Shown: piece by piece, positions 1-9,873 of the stretch
How the letters are laid out: each line of letters starts with the position of its first letter
Position numbering within the stretch: position 1 is the first letter of the stretch
From: Planctomycetota bacterium
GTDB lineage: Bacteria > Planctomycetota > Planctomycetia > Pirellulales > Lacipirellulaceae
DNA length: 32,679 nt
Reading direction: 5' to 3'
Assembly: GCA_013152515.1 (NCBI GenBank)
Contig: JAADGD010000318.1
Location: forward strand, 1 to 32,679
Position numbers and translations under genes: made by a program
Notes under the pieces: generated by a model
The model's database searches: none
Told to the model about the DNA's origin: nothing
What the model saw: the letters and a program-made list of their open reading frames with translations, nothing else

Positions 1-1
1 C

Positions 2-124
2 ATTTTTTTAGAGCGGATTGAGATCGGCTGCCGCTCGTTGCAAGTCGACTACGAACTATTGCGAACAGACCAGCCGTTTGACGAAGCGTTGCGCCAGATA
101 TTAACGAAACGCCGTGTTCGATGA
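2..124 (+). CDS. DUF58 domain protein, C-terminal end only
   Basis: Open reading frame entering from the left edge and ending at TGA 122-124. Its 40 visible residues end in LRQILTKRRVR and include a segment reading LQVDYELLRTDQPFDEAL. This strongly resembles the C-terminus of DUF58 proteins, which close with a short 'Y..L.T..P....L...L..R' stretch. DUF58 proteins normally sit next to MoxR ATPases and VWA proteins, and that is the context here: the next gene starts at 121 and overlaps this stop by four bases (ATGA). The rest of the gene, and any MoxR gene, lie outside the window. The call rests on a short tail plus operon position. Confidence 0.72.
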   Translation: MFLERIEIGCRSLQVDYELLRTDQPFDEALRQILTKRRVR

Positions 125-2265
125 TTCACCCGAAGCTATCGCCGATTGCCCTACTGGAATTCACCAGCCTTCCGATGCTCGGATGGTTGGCGGCTGCAGT
201 GTTGCCGTGGTTGATTCATCGCTGGCAGCGTCAACGACATATGAACACTTCCTGGGCAGCGATCGAATTGTTGCTCCGCGCCATGCAGCAACGGGGCCGA
301 CGGATACAAATGCAACAGTGGTTGTTACTCGCCGTTCGGACGGCAATTTTAGTACTTGCGGCGCTAGCCGTAGCTGATCCTATATTTCGGCAATGGGCGG
401 TTAGCGGTAGTGGCAGTGGGCTAACGCACCAAATTGTTGTTGTCGACCAATCGTATTCGATGGGTTGCGTGCAGGCAGGCACGTCGCGCTGGCAGCGTGG
501 GAAAGCGCAGGCTCGTCAGTGGATTGAGAACGGTGACGGCGAAGCGCTGACGTTGATTGGTTGGGCTGAACAAGCAGAAAACCTTCTCGGTCATCCTACG
601 TTGGATTCGTCAATTGCTCTCGCGGCATTAGAAGAGTTACAGCTTTCGCAATCGAGTGCCGACCTGTCTGCGGCATTACGCGAGATTCTCGCGGCGATCA
701 ACCGAGCCGAACTTGAATTCCCTCAGATCGCCACTCATCAGGTCGTGTTTTGTACCGATCATGGCCGTCCAACGTGGACCCTCGACGAACGCCAACATCA
801 ACTTTTTGAAGAAGTCGCCAAACGAGCGAACGTGACGATCGTCAATGTGGCTGAAGACCCTAGCTTGAATGTTGCGATCACGGATTTACAGATCACTCCT
901 CCAATGACACTTCAGCAACGCGAAGCAACCATTTCTGCGACGATCTCTTGCTTTGGAACCCCTACTGCCACGAGCCTGAGCGTTGAATTGCTGATCAATG
1001 GGAGTCTTGTTGACCAACAACAAGTCGAGCTACGAAAAGATGGCGAAATATCTGCGAGGTTCACTCATCGATTTGTTGGCGAAGGGACGCAGACGGTGCG
1101 CGTGTCACTAACCGAAAACAAAGACTGCTTGAGCATTGATGACGAGCGTTGGTTGATCGTCGAGGTGCGACCTAAGTTGCGAGTGGCGTGTTTCGCTGGC
1201 CAACCCAGAGCAGCGGACGATTTAGCGCGCGCGCTTGCACCGGGCAATGGGTTGACCGAAAAAGAAGGCACGATCGATTCCGAAGTATTTTCCATTAGCC
1301 GGTTAGGCGAAATGGAGATTTCCAACTATGACGCCGTTTTGCTAGGCAGCGTGAAAGAACTGTCGGCGCGCGAAGCCTTGGCTTTAACAGAATATGTGCG
1401 TCAAGGTGGCAGTCTGGCGATTTTTTTCGGTCAAGAAAATAGTTTGGAACCCTTCAAAGACCTGCAGAAGTTGCTGCCAGTGCATGTCGAGCGTATTCAG
1501 CCGGTCGGCGAATTCCGTTTCGACCCTTTAGAGTATCGTCATCCGATCGTGGCACCTTTTCGTGGGCAGACTCAGGCGGGGTTGTTGGGAGTTGCGATTT
1601 CTCAATACGTTCGGCTGCGTCTGCTGGAAGAGCATTCGTCGGCAGAAGTGGTACTCCGATTCGATACGGGCGACCCGGCGCTGGTCGTCGATCGTTTTGG
1701 ATTGGGACAGGTCGCAGTGTTGGCTTTGCCGGGATCGTTAGTTGCACGTACCTCAGCCGGCACGCCTTGGTCGAGCTTTGCCTTGAGCCCCAGTTTTTTG
1801 CCGGTGGTTCGTGAGCTGGTGGCACATCTTGTGGGTGATCGTTGGTTACAGCAGCGGAATTTGCTAGTGGGTGAGACAGCCATTCTTCCCTGGGAGACGG
1901 GTGCGAAAACATCAACCGTGCGATTGCCAGATGGAGTGCAACAGACCTTGCCAATGGCAGGCGAGAATGACCACGGAAAAACGATGTTTCGCGATACCAG
2001 CTTGAGTGGCATCTACCAGTTCAGCGACGCAGGCGAGGAACATGCCCGATTTGCTGTCAATCTTGATGGCCGAGAAAGCGACCTGACGCCCATCGATCGA
2101 ATACGAATTCCCGCGAACATTTCGGAGATCACGGTCGAAAGATCAATATCACCATACTCCTACAGCGGAAATCTTCCTTTTGCCCGGATACTGCTCGCTT
2201 GTGTCCTCGTTTTGCTTTTGCTCGAACTTGGGCTGGCTTGGACGCTCGGAAGGAAGTGGAGATGA
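121..2265 (+). CDS. BatA-type membrane protein with VWA domain
   Basis: 714 residues. The N-terminus (about residues 10-36 and 66-90) has the double-transmembrane arrangement with FTSLPMLGWLAAAVLPWLIH typical of the BatA N-terminal domain. A von Willebrand A domain follows, with a MIDAS-like DQSYS (D109, S111, S113) and a later FCTDHG strand. Residues about 340-450 look like a class I glutamine-amidotransferase-like fold (YDAVLLGSV...YVRQGGSLAIFFG), common in planctomycete versions. The protein ends with a hydrophobic helix (LLACVLVLLLLELGLAW), so both ends are membrane anchored. It overlaps the DUF58 gene upstream and the next VWA gene downstream by ATGA-type junctions, so translation is probably coupled. 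Bat-type clusters are linked to envelope stress or aerotolerance in some bacteria; the role here is inferred. Confidence 0.85.
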   Translation: MIHPKLSPIALLEFTSLPMLGWLAAAVLPWLIHRWQRQRHMNTSWAAIELLLRAMQQRGRRIQMQQWLLLAVRTAILVLAALAVADPIFRQWAVSGSGSGLTHQIVVVDQSYSMGCVQAGTSRWQRGKAQARQWIENGDGEALTLIGWAEQAENLLGHPTLDSSIALAALEELQLSQSSADLSAALREILAAINRAELEFPQIATHQVVFCTDHGRPTWTLDERQHQLFEEVAKRANVTIVNVAEDPSLNVAITDLQITPPMTLQQREATISATISCFGTPTATSLSVELLINGSLVDQQQVELRKDGEISARFTHRFVGEGTQTVRVSLTENKDCLSIDDERWLIVEVRPKLRVACFAGQPRAADDLARALAPGNGLTEKEGTIDSEVFSISRLGEMEISNYDAVLLGSVKELSAREALALTEYVRQGGSLAIFFGQENSLEPFKDLQKLLPVHVERIQPVGEFRFDPLEYRHPIVAPFRGQTQAGLLGVAISQYVRLRLLEEHSSAEVVLRFDTGDPALVVDRFGLGQVAVLALPGSLVARTSAGTPWSSFALSPSFLPVVRELVAHLVGDRWLQQRNLLVGETAILPWETGAKTSTVRLPDGVQQTLPMAGENDHGKTMFRDTSLSGIYQFSDAGEEHARFAVNLDGRESDLTPIDRIRIPANISEITVERSISPYSYSGNLPFARILLACVLVLLLLELGLAWTLGRKWR

Positions 2266-4619
2266 TGACTTCATCGACGCTACCGCCGTCTTTGCTTCTG
2301 GGCCTGACCGAGGCGACTGCACCGCTCCAGTGGCGTTTGCGCTGGAATTGGGACTGGCCGTTGTGGGCAACTGCGTTCATTTCCGTTTTTGCGATTTTTT
2401 GGGTGATGGTCTTTTACTTTCGCGAGGTCTCGACGGCAGGCAAAGGAGTACGCTCGGGACTTGGCTTGTTGCGATTGACTACGATTGGGCTGACATTGTT
2501 GATGCTCGCGCAGCCCACGCTCGAGTGGTTTCGTCTTGGACGACCCCGTTTGGTGCTGTTGGTCGATCGTTCGGCTAGCATGGGCACGATGGATCATTAT
2601 CCTGGCGCGACGACTGAAGATTCTAGCGACATTTCTCGCATTGTAGCTTGGCAGCAGATGTTGACCGCCGGCGAGCAAGCTTTGATTGAACGATGGCAGA
2701 CGGACTATCAGCTTGAAGTGGTCGCTTTTGATGAGCGGTTTGAGCGGCTGGTTGATTCAGAAACATCGTTAGCCGAACAACTCAGGGAACTCACGATTGT
2801 AGGTGAAACCACCACTGGCGGGACGCGATTGGGGGATGCGATTGATTATGCGCTGCGCGAGTTGCCTGGAAAGCCGCCGGTGGCGATCGTTGTGTTGACC
2901 GATGGCATTTCAACACGTGGGCAAACCTTGCAGCAGGCTGCCGAGCGCGCCCGACGACTACGCGTACCGCTTTACACGGTCGCGATTGGTAGCGACCTTC
3001 GACGTCCCGACATCGCGGTGGAGAACTTGTTGGTCGAAGAAATCGTCTTCCCCGGCGATCGTTTGCAAGTCGAAGCCACCGTGCGCGCCGTCGGCTACGA
3101 AGGTAAAACGGTTGACGTAGTGCTACGAGACGCAGACGCTCGCGACTTAGCAAAAACCACGATAAAACTCCCCCCTGACGAAACTCCCCAAACCGTCCGT
3201 CTTGCAATTCGTCCCGACGTTCCTGGGCAATTGTCCCTAGAATTGGCTATTGAGCCGCAGGACGAAGAGGCCAATACCATCAACAACGTCGCACGCCAAG
3301 TGATCGAAGTGCGTGACGAAAAAATCCGCGTCCTCTTTGTTCAATCGCAGCCAAGCTATGAGTATCGTGCGCTCAAAAGTTTGCTGGAACGCGATCCGGC
3401 TGTCACGCTGCATGTCGTACTACAAGAGGCCGATGCCGATTACTCGACGGTCGACGACACGGCCCTCCGAGCCTTTCCTGTCGGGGAACAGGAGTTATTT
3501 GCGTACGATGTTTTGATCTTGGGCGATGTCGATCCAAGCCTGCTGCCACGGTCGGTCTGGCCGCTCGTCGAACGGTTTGTGACCGTGCATGGTGGCGGAA
3601 TGGTGGGCATTGCCGGTCCCCGTTTTATGCCGCTCGCTTTTCAGGGCATCCGTTCGATGGAAATACTGTTGCCGATACGATTGGAATCGCTCAACCCATT
3701 GCGCTCGCAACTCAGTGACTCTGAAAATTTTGTCGTATCTCCAACTACGTTAGGATGGCAAACGCCTAGTCTACAATTAGGCGAGACGAGAGACGAGTCG
3801 CAGCACATCTGGCAAACGTTGCCGCCCGTGTCTTGGATGCTGCGTCTGGATGACATCAAACCGGGCACGCAAGTGTTGGCCGAACTTCCGGGGCAAAAAA
3901 ACCGCCAGGGCCAACGCCTACCGGTGATCTTGCGAAACTACGTGGGAGCAGGTGAAGTGTTGTTTCATGCGACCGACGAAACCTGGCGGTGGCGGTGGCG
4001 GACGGATGACCGCTATTTCGCACGCTATTGGGGCCAAGTCGTGCGACGACTGGGGCGTGGTCGACTCGCTGCAGGACGACAGGGAGTGCAGTTGACCACC
4101 GATCGTTCTCTTTACAAGCCAGACGAATCGATCCAATTGCAAGCCAGATTTCGCAACCCGTCGCAAGCGCCTGCCGACGACGACGAAGTCGTCGTACAGT
4201 TGCGAAGATCGTTTGGCCCACCTCGTCAGGTCACTTTACAGCGACGTTTGGGGCGACGAGGAATGTTTGTTGCTACCCTTGAAAACCTTGCGCCCGGCAA
4301 ATATGAGACGCTGCTGATCCGCCCTAATTTGAGTGGCTCTAGCGAGGTGGCAAGGTTCGAGGTCCGGCAACCGCCACGAGAGTTAGCTCAGGTGGTCGTC
4401 AACCGCTTAGAATTGGCTGAGGCTGCAAAAATTTCTGGGGGAAAATCGTACACGTTTGCCGATACTTCACAACTGATCAAAGAATTGCCTCAGCCCCAGC
4501 AACAAACATTAGCCGAATTACCCCCACGTCCACTTTGGAACAGCCATGCGATCATGGCGCTGTTTGTGATAACACTCACCTGCGAGTGGCTGCTTCGTCG
4601 TCGTTATGGAATGCTTTGA
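2262..4619 (+). CDS. VWA-domain membrane protein with glutamine-amidotransferase-like domain
   Basis: 785 residues from ATG 2262. The reading frame is open further upstream, but 2262 (or the adjacent ATG 2265) follows a GGAAG-type ribosome binding site and overlaps the previous stop. Two N-terminal membrane segments (about residues 30-55 and 70-85) precede a VWA domain with a full MIDAS: DRSAS (D102, S104, S106), a GGTRLGDA threonine and VVLTDGIS. A glutamine-amidotransferase-like region follows (RVLFVQSQPSYEYRALKSLL, then YDVLILGDVDP and VHGGGMVGIAGP). A C-terminal hydrophobic segment (IMALFVITLTCEWLL) ends the protein. Together with the gene before it, this gives the operon a pair of VWA proteins, as in BatA/BatB-like arrangements. 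They probably act as a membrane complex with the DUF58 and MoxR proteins. Confidence 0.85.
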   Translation: MMTSSTLPPSLLLGLTEATAPLQWRLRWNWDWPLWATAFISVFAIFWVMVFYFREVSTAGKGVRSGLGLLRLTTIGLTLLMLAQPTLEWFRLGRPRLVLLVDRSASMGTMDHYPGATTEDSSDISRIVAWQQMLTAGEQALIERWQTDYQLEVVAFDERFERLVDSETSLAEQLRELTIVGETTTGGTRLGDAIDYALRELPGKPPVAIVVLTDGISTRGQTLQQAAERARRLRVPLYTVAIGSDLRRPDIAVENLLVEEIVFPGDRLQVEATVRAVGYEGKTVDVVLRDADARDLAKTTIKLPPDETPQTVRLAIRPDVPGQLSLELAIEPQDEEANTINNVARQVIEVRDEKIRVLFVQSQPSYEYRALKSLLERDPAVTLHVVLQEADADYSTVDDTALRAFPVGEQELFAYDVLILGDVDPSLLPRSVWPLVERFVTVHGGGMVGIAGPRFMPLAFQGIRSMEILLPIRLESLNPLRSQLSDSENFVVSPTTLGWQTPSLQLGETRDESQHIWQTLPPVSWMLRLDDIKPGTQVLAELPGQKNRQGQRLPVILRNYVGAGEVLFHATDETWRWRWRTDDRYFARYWGQVVRRLGRGRLAAGRQGVQLTTDRSLYKPDESIQLQARFRNPSQAPADDDEVVVQLRRSFGPPRQVTLQRRLGRRGMFVATLENLAPGKYETLLIRPNLSGSSEVARFEVRQPPRELAQVVVNRLELAEAAKISGGKSYTFADTSQLIKELPQPQQQTLAELPPRPLWNSHAIMALFVITLTCEWLLRRRYGML

Positions 4620-7600
4620 TACTATGCCTCAACGGTTCGTCATCCAACTCGAACAAGTTTGCCGCCGACACAGGCGTCGACAATGGCTAACGGCCATTTG
4701 CTGGACACTTGTGGCTGTGCTGGTGGCTGCGCTCGTGTTGATGGGACTCGATCGAATGCTCGGCATTGCCGATCCGCTAGGGCGTGGTCTGTTGGCGATA
4801 ACGCTTCTCGTGCTTTGTGGACTGTGTGTTCGTCGTTGGTTCGTGACCGTGTCGGAGAACCGAGTAACGCCCCTACAAATTGCCCATGAAGTTGAACATC
4901 GTCATCCCGCGCTACGCGATGTCGTAGCGAATGCTTGGGAATTTTCTCGCCAAGCAGACGACGATCCCACCGCCGGGTCGGTGTCTCTACGCCGCGCGAT
5001 TGTGTTACGGGCCGCCACTGCAGCAGACGAAGTCGAATGGCGGCAACTCGTCCCGCGCCAACCTCTCCGACAAGCGGCGTTTGCTTTATCGTGCGTTGGA
5101 CTGACGATTGTTGCCCTCAGTTGGTCTTTTCCCCAAGCATTGCAAATCGGCCTGACACGCCTCACCAATCCATTCAGCTCGGCCGAGTGGCCACGCGAAC
5201 ACAATTTGCAATTCGTCGGACCACCGACATTACTAGCAGCAGGCGAAGACCTGGTCTTGCAACTGCGCGACACGCGCGGGCCTTTGCCATCGTCAATCAC
5301 GATGCACTATCGTACTCGTCGGCAGGGACGCTGGCACGAAGAGACGCAGCGGCTGGAGACGAGGACAAATCTTTCTGACGATCCTTTCGTTATCCGTCGT
5401 CTGGATGTGCAGCAATCATTGCAGTACCGCGTCACGGGCGCCGACCATCAGACGATGGCTTGGCAGTCGCTGAAAGTTGTGGCTGCGCCGCTTGTTGAGC
5501 AATTGCAAATTACCGTCTACCCGCCAGCCTACACACAACTGCCTGCACGTCTTTGGAACAAAAACACTTCGGTTTTTGCGGGCAGCAATCTCGAGTTGCA
5601 AGGCCAAACAGATCAGCCGGTTACCAACGTCGTGCTTCTTAGCTCGCAAGGTAAAAAAACAGCAGCTCAGATAGGCTCAGGAGGCCAATCGTTCAAAATC
5701 GAACGCTCTGATTGGCAAATCGAGAGCAGTGATACTTACACATTACAACTGACAACCGCCGCTGGACTCACCACGCGCGCGACAACCGTAATTGTCTTCG
5801 ATGTCGTCGCTGATCGGCCACCGGAAGTCCGTTTTATTGAACCGACAAACGACCTCGCGGTTTTGCCTTCGGTGACGGTGCCGCTAGAGATCGAGGCGGT
5901 CGATGAATTGGCCGTCCGTGAAATCGAGTTGATTTTTCGTCGGTCAGATCGGACGGAGGAAAGCGAACAACGGTTGTTGCTGTGGAGTGCGCCCGACGCC
6001 CCGGCAAGTTTGCCAAAAGAGGAAAGTCGTATACGACAGCAACGCGTAGATTTTCTTTGGCAGCTATCCGCTTTGTCCCTCGAACCAGGTTGTGTGGTTG
6101 ACTACTATGCGCGGGCCAGCGACTATAAACCAGAGACAGAGCAACCAGCGACAGGGCAACCAGCGACGGGACAAACCGTGCGCGTATTGCGATTGAAGAT
6201 TGTCTCGCGAGATGAACTATGGCGCCAGATTTTTGAGCAACAAGCACACCTTGTCGATTCGCTCGCCCAGTTGCTGAGAGAACAGCGAGAGCTGCGCGGG
6301 ATGACGTCCAATTGGGCGGAGTTTCCCGAATGGTCGTGGACGCGATGGGCGAACTCCAGCCATGCAGCATTGTTTCGACAGCGTCAGATTGCCGACGTAC
6401 TCGTCAAAGATCAACGTAGTTTGCTTGGCCAATTGGCCGATTTGACGCGGACCATCGAACGCAATCGATTGATGCGTCCCGAAGCAGCAGATCGCTTACG
6501 GGCGGCGCAGGAATTGTTGCAGAATCTGGCCGACGACCCATTGGCGGCGGTTGAGCAATCGTTGAGCGAGTTGACACGACAAATACAGCGTGAGCCAAAA
6601 CGCAAAATTTTAGAGCCTTTGATTACATCGACGGGTGATTTCCAAGAGCAAGTGGTTGTCGGTCTGCGCCGTGTGATCGATCTGCTCGCTTCGGGAAACG
6701 TGCTTGGTCGATTCGTAAGAGAAATGGCGATGATCGAGACAGATCAACATGCACTGGCCGAACGCTGTCGTGTGGAGATTGCCCCACAGTTGTTTTCGTC
6801 GCAAGGCGAAAAATCTGGGCAGTCAACGGCGCTCGACAGCGCAGTACGTAGGCAACGCGAATTAGCTCGCCGACTGGCCGAGCTGATTTTTGACATAACG
6901 CAGGCATCTCAGCGGATGGTAGAAGAAGAGCCAGCGTTGGCGTCACTCTTCGCAGAGACGGTCGCGCTCGCGGAGAAGCTAGGTACGCTGGCAACCATTC
7001 AAACAGCAGCCGATCAACTGGCGCTACGACGACTGGGACGTTCAGTGACCATGCAAAACCAAACGCTCGAAGACTTGGCAAAACTACGATCTCGCTTGGC
7101 TGGCCAAGACGTGGAGGGCGCCGCTGATCGCCTGAAGAGTTTGCAAGCTACTGAGCGTGAGCTACAACGATTGCGTCGACAAGTAGCGGCGCTCGAACGA
7201 GAACTCCGATCACTCAGTCCTGAACAACGAAAAAAACTGGCAAAAGAAACCGACGCAATAACCGATCAGCTTGAACAGTTGCGAGTCCCTCGCGCCGCCA
7301 AAGCCACACGCAACGCAGCGTCGCGACTCCGTCGCGCTACTTCCGAAAGCAAAGTGACCCAACAAGCTCGACAACAGCTCGACACCGCCCAACGCCACCT
7401 CACCACCGCACGCCGCCGCCAGCAGGTCGCGCTAGCTCGCCTACAAATGGCGCAACTAGACGCCAAGCTAGATTCACTCATCGCTCGTCAACAAACGATC
7501 CAACAAGGGCTTTACCACTTAGAGCACAACAAGGCTCAAGCACAAAATATATCGCAATTGGCCGGCCAGCAAGTCACATTGCGTGAGGAGGTGCTTGCAC

Positions 7601-8148
7601 AAGCGGACCAGTTGACTTCTTTGCCTGTCTTTGCCCACTTCTTAAAAATGGTTGGCGAGACGATGCAAGGTGTCGAAGATCGCCTTCAAAAAAACGTATT
7701 TGGCCAACCTACGCAAGTTTTGGCTGGGCAGGCAGTCAGTCAATTGACGCAATTGGCGAAAGCGTTGCGGCAGGAACGGAAAAAACTAGCGAATAGCAGT
7801 CGCAACCAAAACAGCAGTGGAACGGGCCAGCAACCCGCAGGCGACACTCCGCAGGAACAGACGCTACAATTAGCCTTGGGGCAGTTGCAACTACTCAAGT
7901 CGCTGCAAACAACTCTTTTTGATAAAACACGTACTCTAGAATCGCAATTAGCCGCCAGCCAATCACCTACCTATGTCGCCAGCGAACTCGCTCGCCAGCA
8001 ACAACAGCTCACCGAACTTGCCCGTCAATTGGTTCCTGAACCTGCTGATCCACCCACAAAAAAACTTTTCCCGAATCTGCGTCAAAAACTAGAACGACCG
8101 CTCGACGAGATCACCTTGCCAAATTCCTTTGAGGAGAATCAGCCATGA
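4606..8148 (+). CDS. Large membrane-anchored coiled-coil protein (DUF4175-like)
   Basis: 1,180 residues from ATG 4606. ATG 4624 (MPQRFVIQLEQ) is an equally likely start and neither has a clear ribosome binding site. It overlaps the previous gene by 14 bases. Three hydrophobic segments lie in the first about 190 residues (AICWTLVAVLVAALVLMGL; LLAITLLVLCGLC; ALSCVGLTIVALSW). Beta-rich, Ig-like extracytoplasmic domains follow (PPEVRFIEPTNDLAV...EIEAVDELAVREIELIF). The C-terminal half is rich in Gln, Arg, Leu and Ala and strongly predicted by eye to be coiled coil (for example RLKSLQATERELQRLRRQVAALERELRSL). This architecture is frequent in planctomycete MoxR/DUF58/VWA operons. No catalytic motif was recognised. 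A structural or scaffold role in the envelope complex is inferred. Confidence 0.8.
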   Translation: MECFDTMPQRFVIQLEQVCRRHRRRQWLTAICWTLVAVLVAALVLMGLDRMLGIADPLGRGLLAITLLVLCGLCVRRWFVTVSENRVTPLQIAHEVEHRHPALRDVVANAWEFSRQADDDPTAGSVSLRRAIVLRAATAADEVEWRQLVPRQPLRQAAFALSCVGLTIVALSWSFPQALQIGLTRLTNPFSSAEWPREHNLQFVGPPTLLAAGEDLVLQLRDTRGPLPSSITMHYRTRRQGRWHEETQRLETRTNLSDDPFVIRRLDVQQSLQYRVTGADHQTMAWQSLKVVAAPLVEQLQITVYPPAYTQLPARLWNKNTSVFAGSNLELQGQTDQPVTNVVLLSSQGKKTAAQIGSGGQSFKIERSDWQIESSDTYTLQLTTAAGLTTRATTVIVFDVVADRPPEVRFIEPTNDLAVLPSVTVPLEIEAVDELAVREIELIFRRSDRTEESEQRLLLWSAPDAPASLPKEESRIRQQRVDFLWQLSALSLEPGCVVDYYARASDYKPETEQPATGQPATGQTVRVLRLKIVSRDELWRQIFEQQAHLVDSLAQLLREQRELRGMTSNWAEFPEWSWTRWANSSHAALFRQRQIADVLVKDQRSLLGQLADLTRTIERNRLMRPEAADRLRAAQELLQNLADDPLAAVEQSLSELTRQIQREPKRKILEPLITSTGDFQEQVVVGLRRVIDLLASGNVLGRFVREMAMIETDQHALAERCRVEIAPQLFSSQGEKSGQSTALDSAVRRQRELARRLAELIFDITQASQRMVEEEPALASLFAETVALAEKLGTLATIQTAADQLALRRLGRSVTMQNQTLEDLAKLRSRLAGQDVEGAADRLKSLQATERELQRLRRQVAALERELRSLSPEQRKKLAKETDAITDQLEQLRVPRAAKATRNAASRLRRATSESKVTQQARQQLDTAQRHLTTARRRQQVALARLQMAQLDAKLDSLIARQQTIQQGLYHLEHNKAQAQNISQLAGQQVTLREEVLAQADQLTSLPVFAHFLKMVGETMQGVEDRLQKNVFGQPTQVLAGQAVSQLTQLAKALRQERKKLANSSRNQNSSGTGQQPAGDTPQEQTLQLALGQLQLLKSLQTTLFDKTRTLESQLAASQSPTYVASELARQQQQLTELARQLVPEPADPPTKKLFPNLRQKLERPLDEITLPNSFEENQP

Positions 8149-8849
8149 AAAATTTTCATGTCGCCTTTCTATCCAGCTTGTGCTTGCTATCTTTATCTTC
8201 GTTCGTTTACGCCGAAGATCGTGAGCGCGCCGACGATGTGCTGCTTGAAAATTTGGGTTCGGAAAATCGAAACTCCCCAGCAGAAAAACCGGCTAGCAAA
8301 TCGACAACGCCGCCAAACCAGCAATTTCTCAAACAGCAGGGCGAAGACTTGGGCGAAAGGCAAGCGGCCAAGGGCGATTGGTTGACGAAAGTCGTCACGC
8401 CTATGCAAGCAGCCCAAGCCTGCTTGGAGCAGCCGAATGACTCGGGCACTGCCAGTTCGGCACAAGCGGAGGCGCTGACAGGACTCGACGCGATGATTGC
8501 TGAACTCACCAAACGCCAAAGTCAATGTAAAGGGGGACAATGTAAAGGAGGCCAATGCAACAAACCAGGCTCATGCAAGCCCGGCGAAAAGCCCGCCTCG
8601 TCGGGTAAGGCGGGAAAAAGCCCTGCAAAATCTGCCACTTCTTCGACCAACAGCGGTGCCGATCTATCGACCGACTTGGCTGTCGCCGGTGAATTGGTGA
8701 AGGACCTCTGGGGCAAACTCCCCGAGCGTCAGCGCGAACAAATTTTGCAACCACTTCGCGAAGAATTTCTGCCCAAATACGCTAGCGAAATCGAAGCCTA
8801 CTTCCGTTCTCTTGCCGACCCCAACCGTAATCCTTCAGAATCGCAATGA
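8145..8849 (+). CDS. Exported hypothetical protein with CKGGQ repeats
   Basis: 234 residues, starting at an ATGA overlap with the previous stop and preceded by GAGGAG. The first 23 residues form a clear Sec signal peptide ending SFVYA. The mature protein is polar, and near residues 125-150 has a Cys/Gly/Lys-rich stretch (CKGGQCKGGQC, then NKPGSCKPGEKP). The C-terminal part (LVKDLWGKLPERQREQIL...EEFLPKYASEIEAYFRSLADP) is helical and resembles the short C-terminal segment often found in proteins of these operons. No known enzyme family was recognised. The spaced cysteines could bind metal or form disulfides in the periplasm; that is inference. It is translationally coupled to both neighbours. 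Confidence 0.75.
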   Translation: MKNFHVAFLSSLCLLSLSSFVYAEDRERADDVLLENLGSENRNSPAEKPASKSTTPPNQQFLKQQGEDLGERQAAKGDWLTKVVTPMQAAQACLEQPNDSGTASSAQAEALTGLDAMIAELTKRQSQCKGGQCKGGQCNKPGSCKPGEKPASSGKAGKSPAKSATSSTNSGADLSTDLAVAGELVKDLWGKLPERQREQILQPLREEFLPKYASEIEAYFRSLADPNRNPSESQ

Positions 8850-9871
8850 TCCGCGTACTCCTAACTCTCTCGGTCGTTTTTTGTTACACGGCACTCCTTG
8901 CGCGCGCTGCTGAACCTCTTGCACCGACCACACTCATCACACCTGCCGCCACGCAAGCCGCCGACAAAGGCCTCAAATTCCTTTCCGAACGCCAACTCGA
9001 AGACGGTTCGTTCGGCACGAGCGGTTACGCGCGCAACGTTGCCGTCTGCGGCCTGGGTGGTATGGCTTTTTTGGCCAACGGGAGTACGCCGACACGAGGC
9101 CCTTACGCCGCACAAATCAACCGCTGCATTGAGTATCTGCTTTCGCAGACGAGCGACACCGGTTTTATTGCAGCGCCCGACGCAACAAGTCGCGGACCGA
9201 TGTATGGTCATGGCTTTGCCACGTTGTTTCTTTGCGAAGTTTATGGCATGTCCGTGCAGCCCGAGTTGCGAGATCGGCTGGGTCAGGCTGTCGAGTTAAT
9301 CGTGGGCTCGCAGAATGCAGAGGGAGGTTGGCGTTATCAGCCGCAACCTAGCGACGCGGATATCTCGGTGACGGTTTGTCAGGTGATGGCATTGCGTGCG
9401 GCACGCAATGCGGGAATCGCCGTCCCGCGCGAGACCATTGATCAGGCGATTGCGTACGTCAAAAGTTGCCAGAATGAAGATGGCGGATTTCGTTACACTT
9501 TGGCCAGCAGCGAACAGAGCAGTCAGTTTGCGCGTTCGGCGGCGGGCGTGGTGGCACTCTACAATGCTGGAATATACGAGGGTCCAGAACTAAACAGCGG
9601 TCTCGATTATCTCGAACAATTTCGTCCCGGAGAAGAAAAGGCGAGACACGGCGGGTTTTATTTTTACGCTCACTACTACGCAGTCCAGGCGATGTGGCAT
9701 GCGGGCGGCGAACGCTGGCAGCGATGGTATCCGGCGATTCGTGACGAACTGGTGACTCGCCAACGAGCGGATAACTCGTGGAGTGCCTCGATTTGCTCTG
9801 AGTACGGCACGGCGATGGCGTGCATCGTCTTGCAAGTGCCCAATAACTATTTGCCTATCCTCCAAAGATAA
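8846..9871 (+). CDS. Exported prenyltransferase/squalene-cyclase-like repeat protein
   Basis: 341 residues, ATGA overlap with the preceding gene. The signal peptide covers about residues 1-22 (VLLTLSVVFCYTALLARAA). The mature protein contains repeated alpha-toroid motifs of the squalene cyclase/prenyltransferase beta-subunit superfamily: GLKFLSERQLEDGSFG, LIVGSQNAEGGWRYQP, AYVKSCQNEDGGFRYT and ELVTRQRADNSWS. These QxxDGxW/F-like repeats form an alpha/alpha barrel. The catalytic DxDD motif of squalene-hopene cyclases is not evident, and the protein is short for that enzyme (usually over 600 residues) and exported. It is therefore more likely a non-catalytic or unknown-substrate member. It is the last tightly coupled gene of the VWA operon, as is common in planctomycetes. 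Confidence 0.82.
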   Translation: MIRVLLTLSVVFCYTALLARAAEPLAPTTLITPAATQAADKGLKFLSERQLEDGSFGTSGYARNVAVCGLGGMAFLANGSTPTRGPYAAQINRCIEYLLSQTSDTGFIAAPDATSRGPMYGHGFATLFLCEVYGMSVQPELRDRLGQAVELIVGSQNAEGGWRYQPQPSDADISVTVCQVMALRAARNAGIAVPRETIDQAIAYVKSCQNEDGGFRYTLASSEQSSQFARSAAGVVALYNAGIYEGPELNSGLDYLEQFRPGEEKARHGGFYFYAHYYAVQAMWHAGGERWQRWYPAIRDELVTRQRADNSWSASICSEYGTAMACIVLQVPNNYLPILQR

Positions 9872-9873
9872 AA

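Noticed and set aside
8846-9871. Reading the cyclase-like gene as a squalene-hopene cyclase
   Set aside because: Only about half the usual length, exported, and no DxDD catalytic motif visible.
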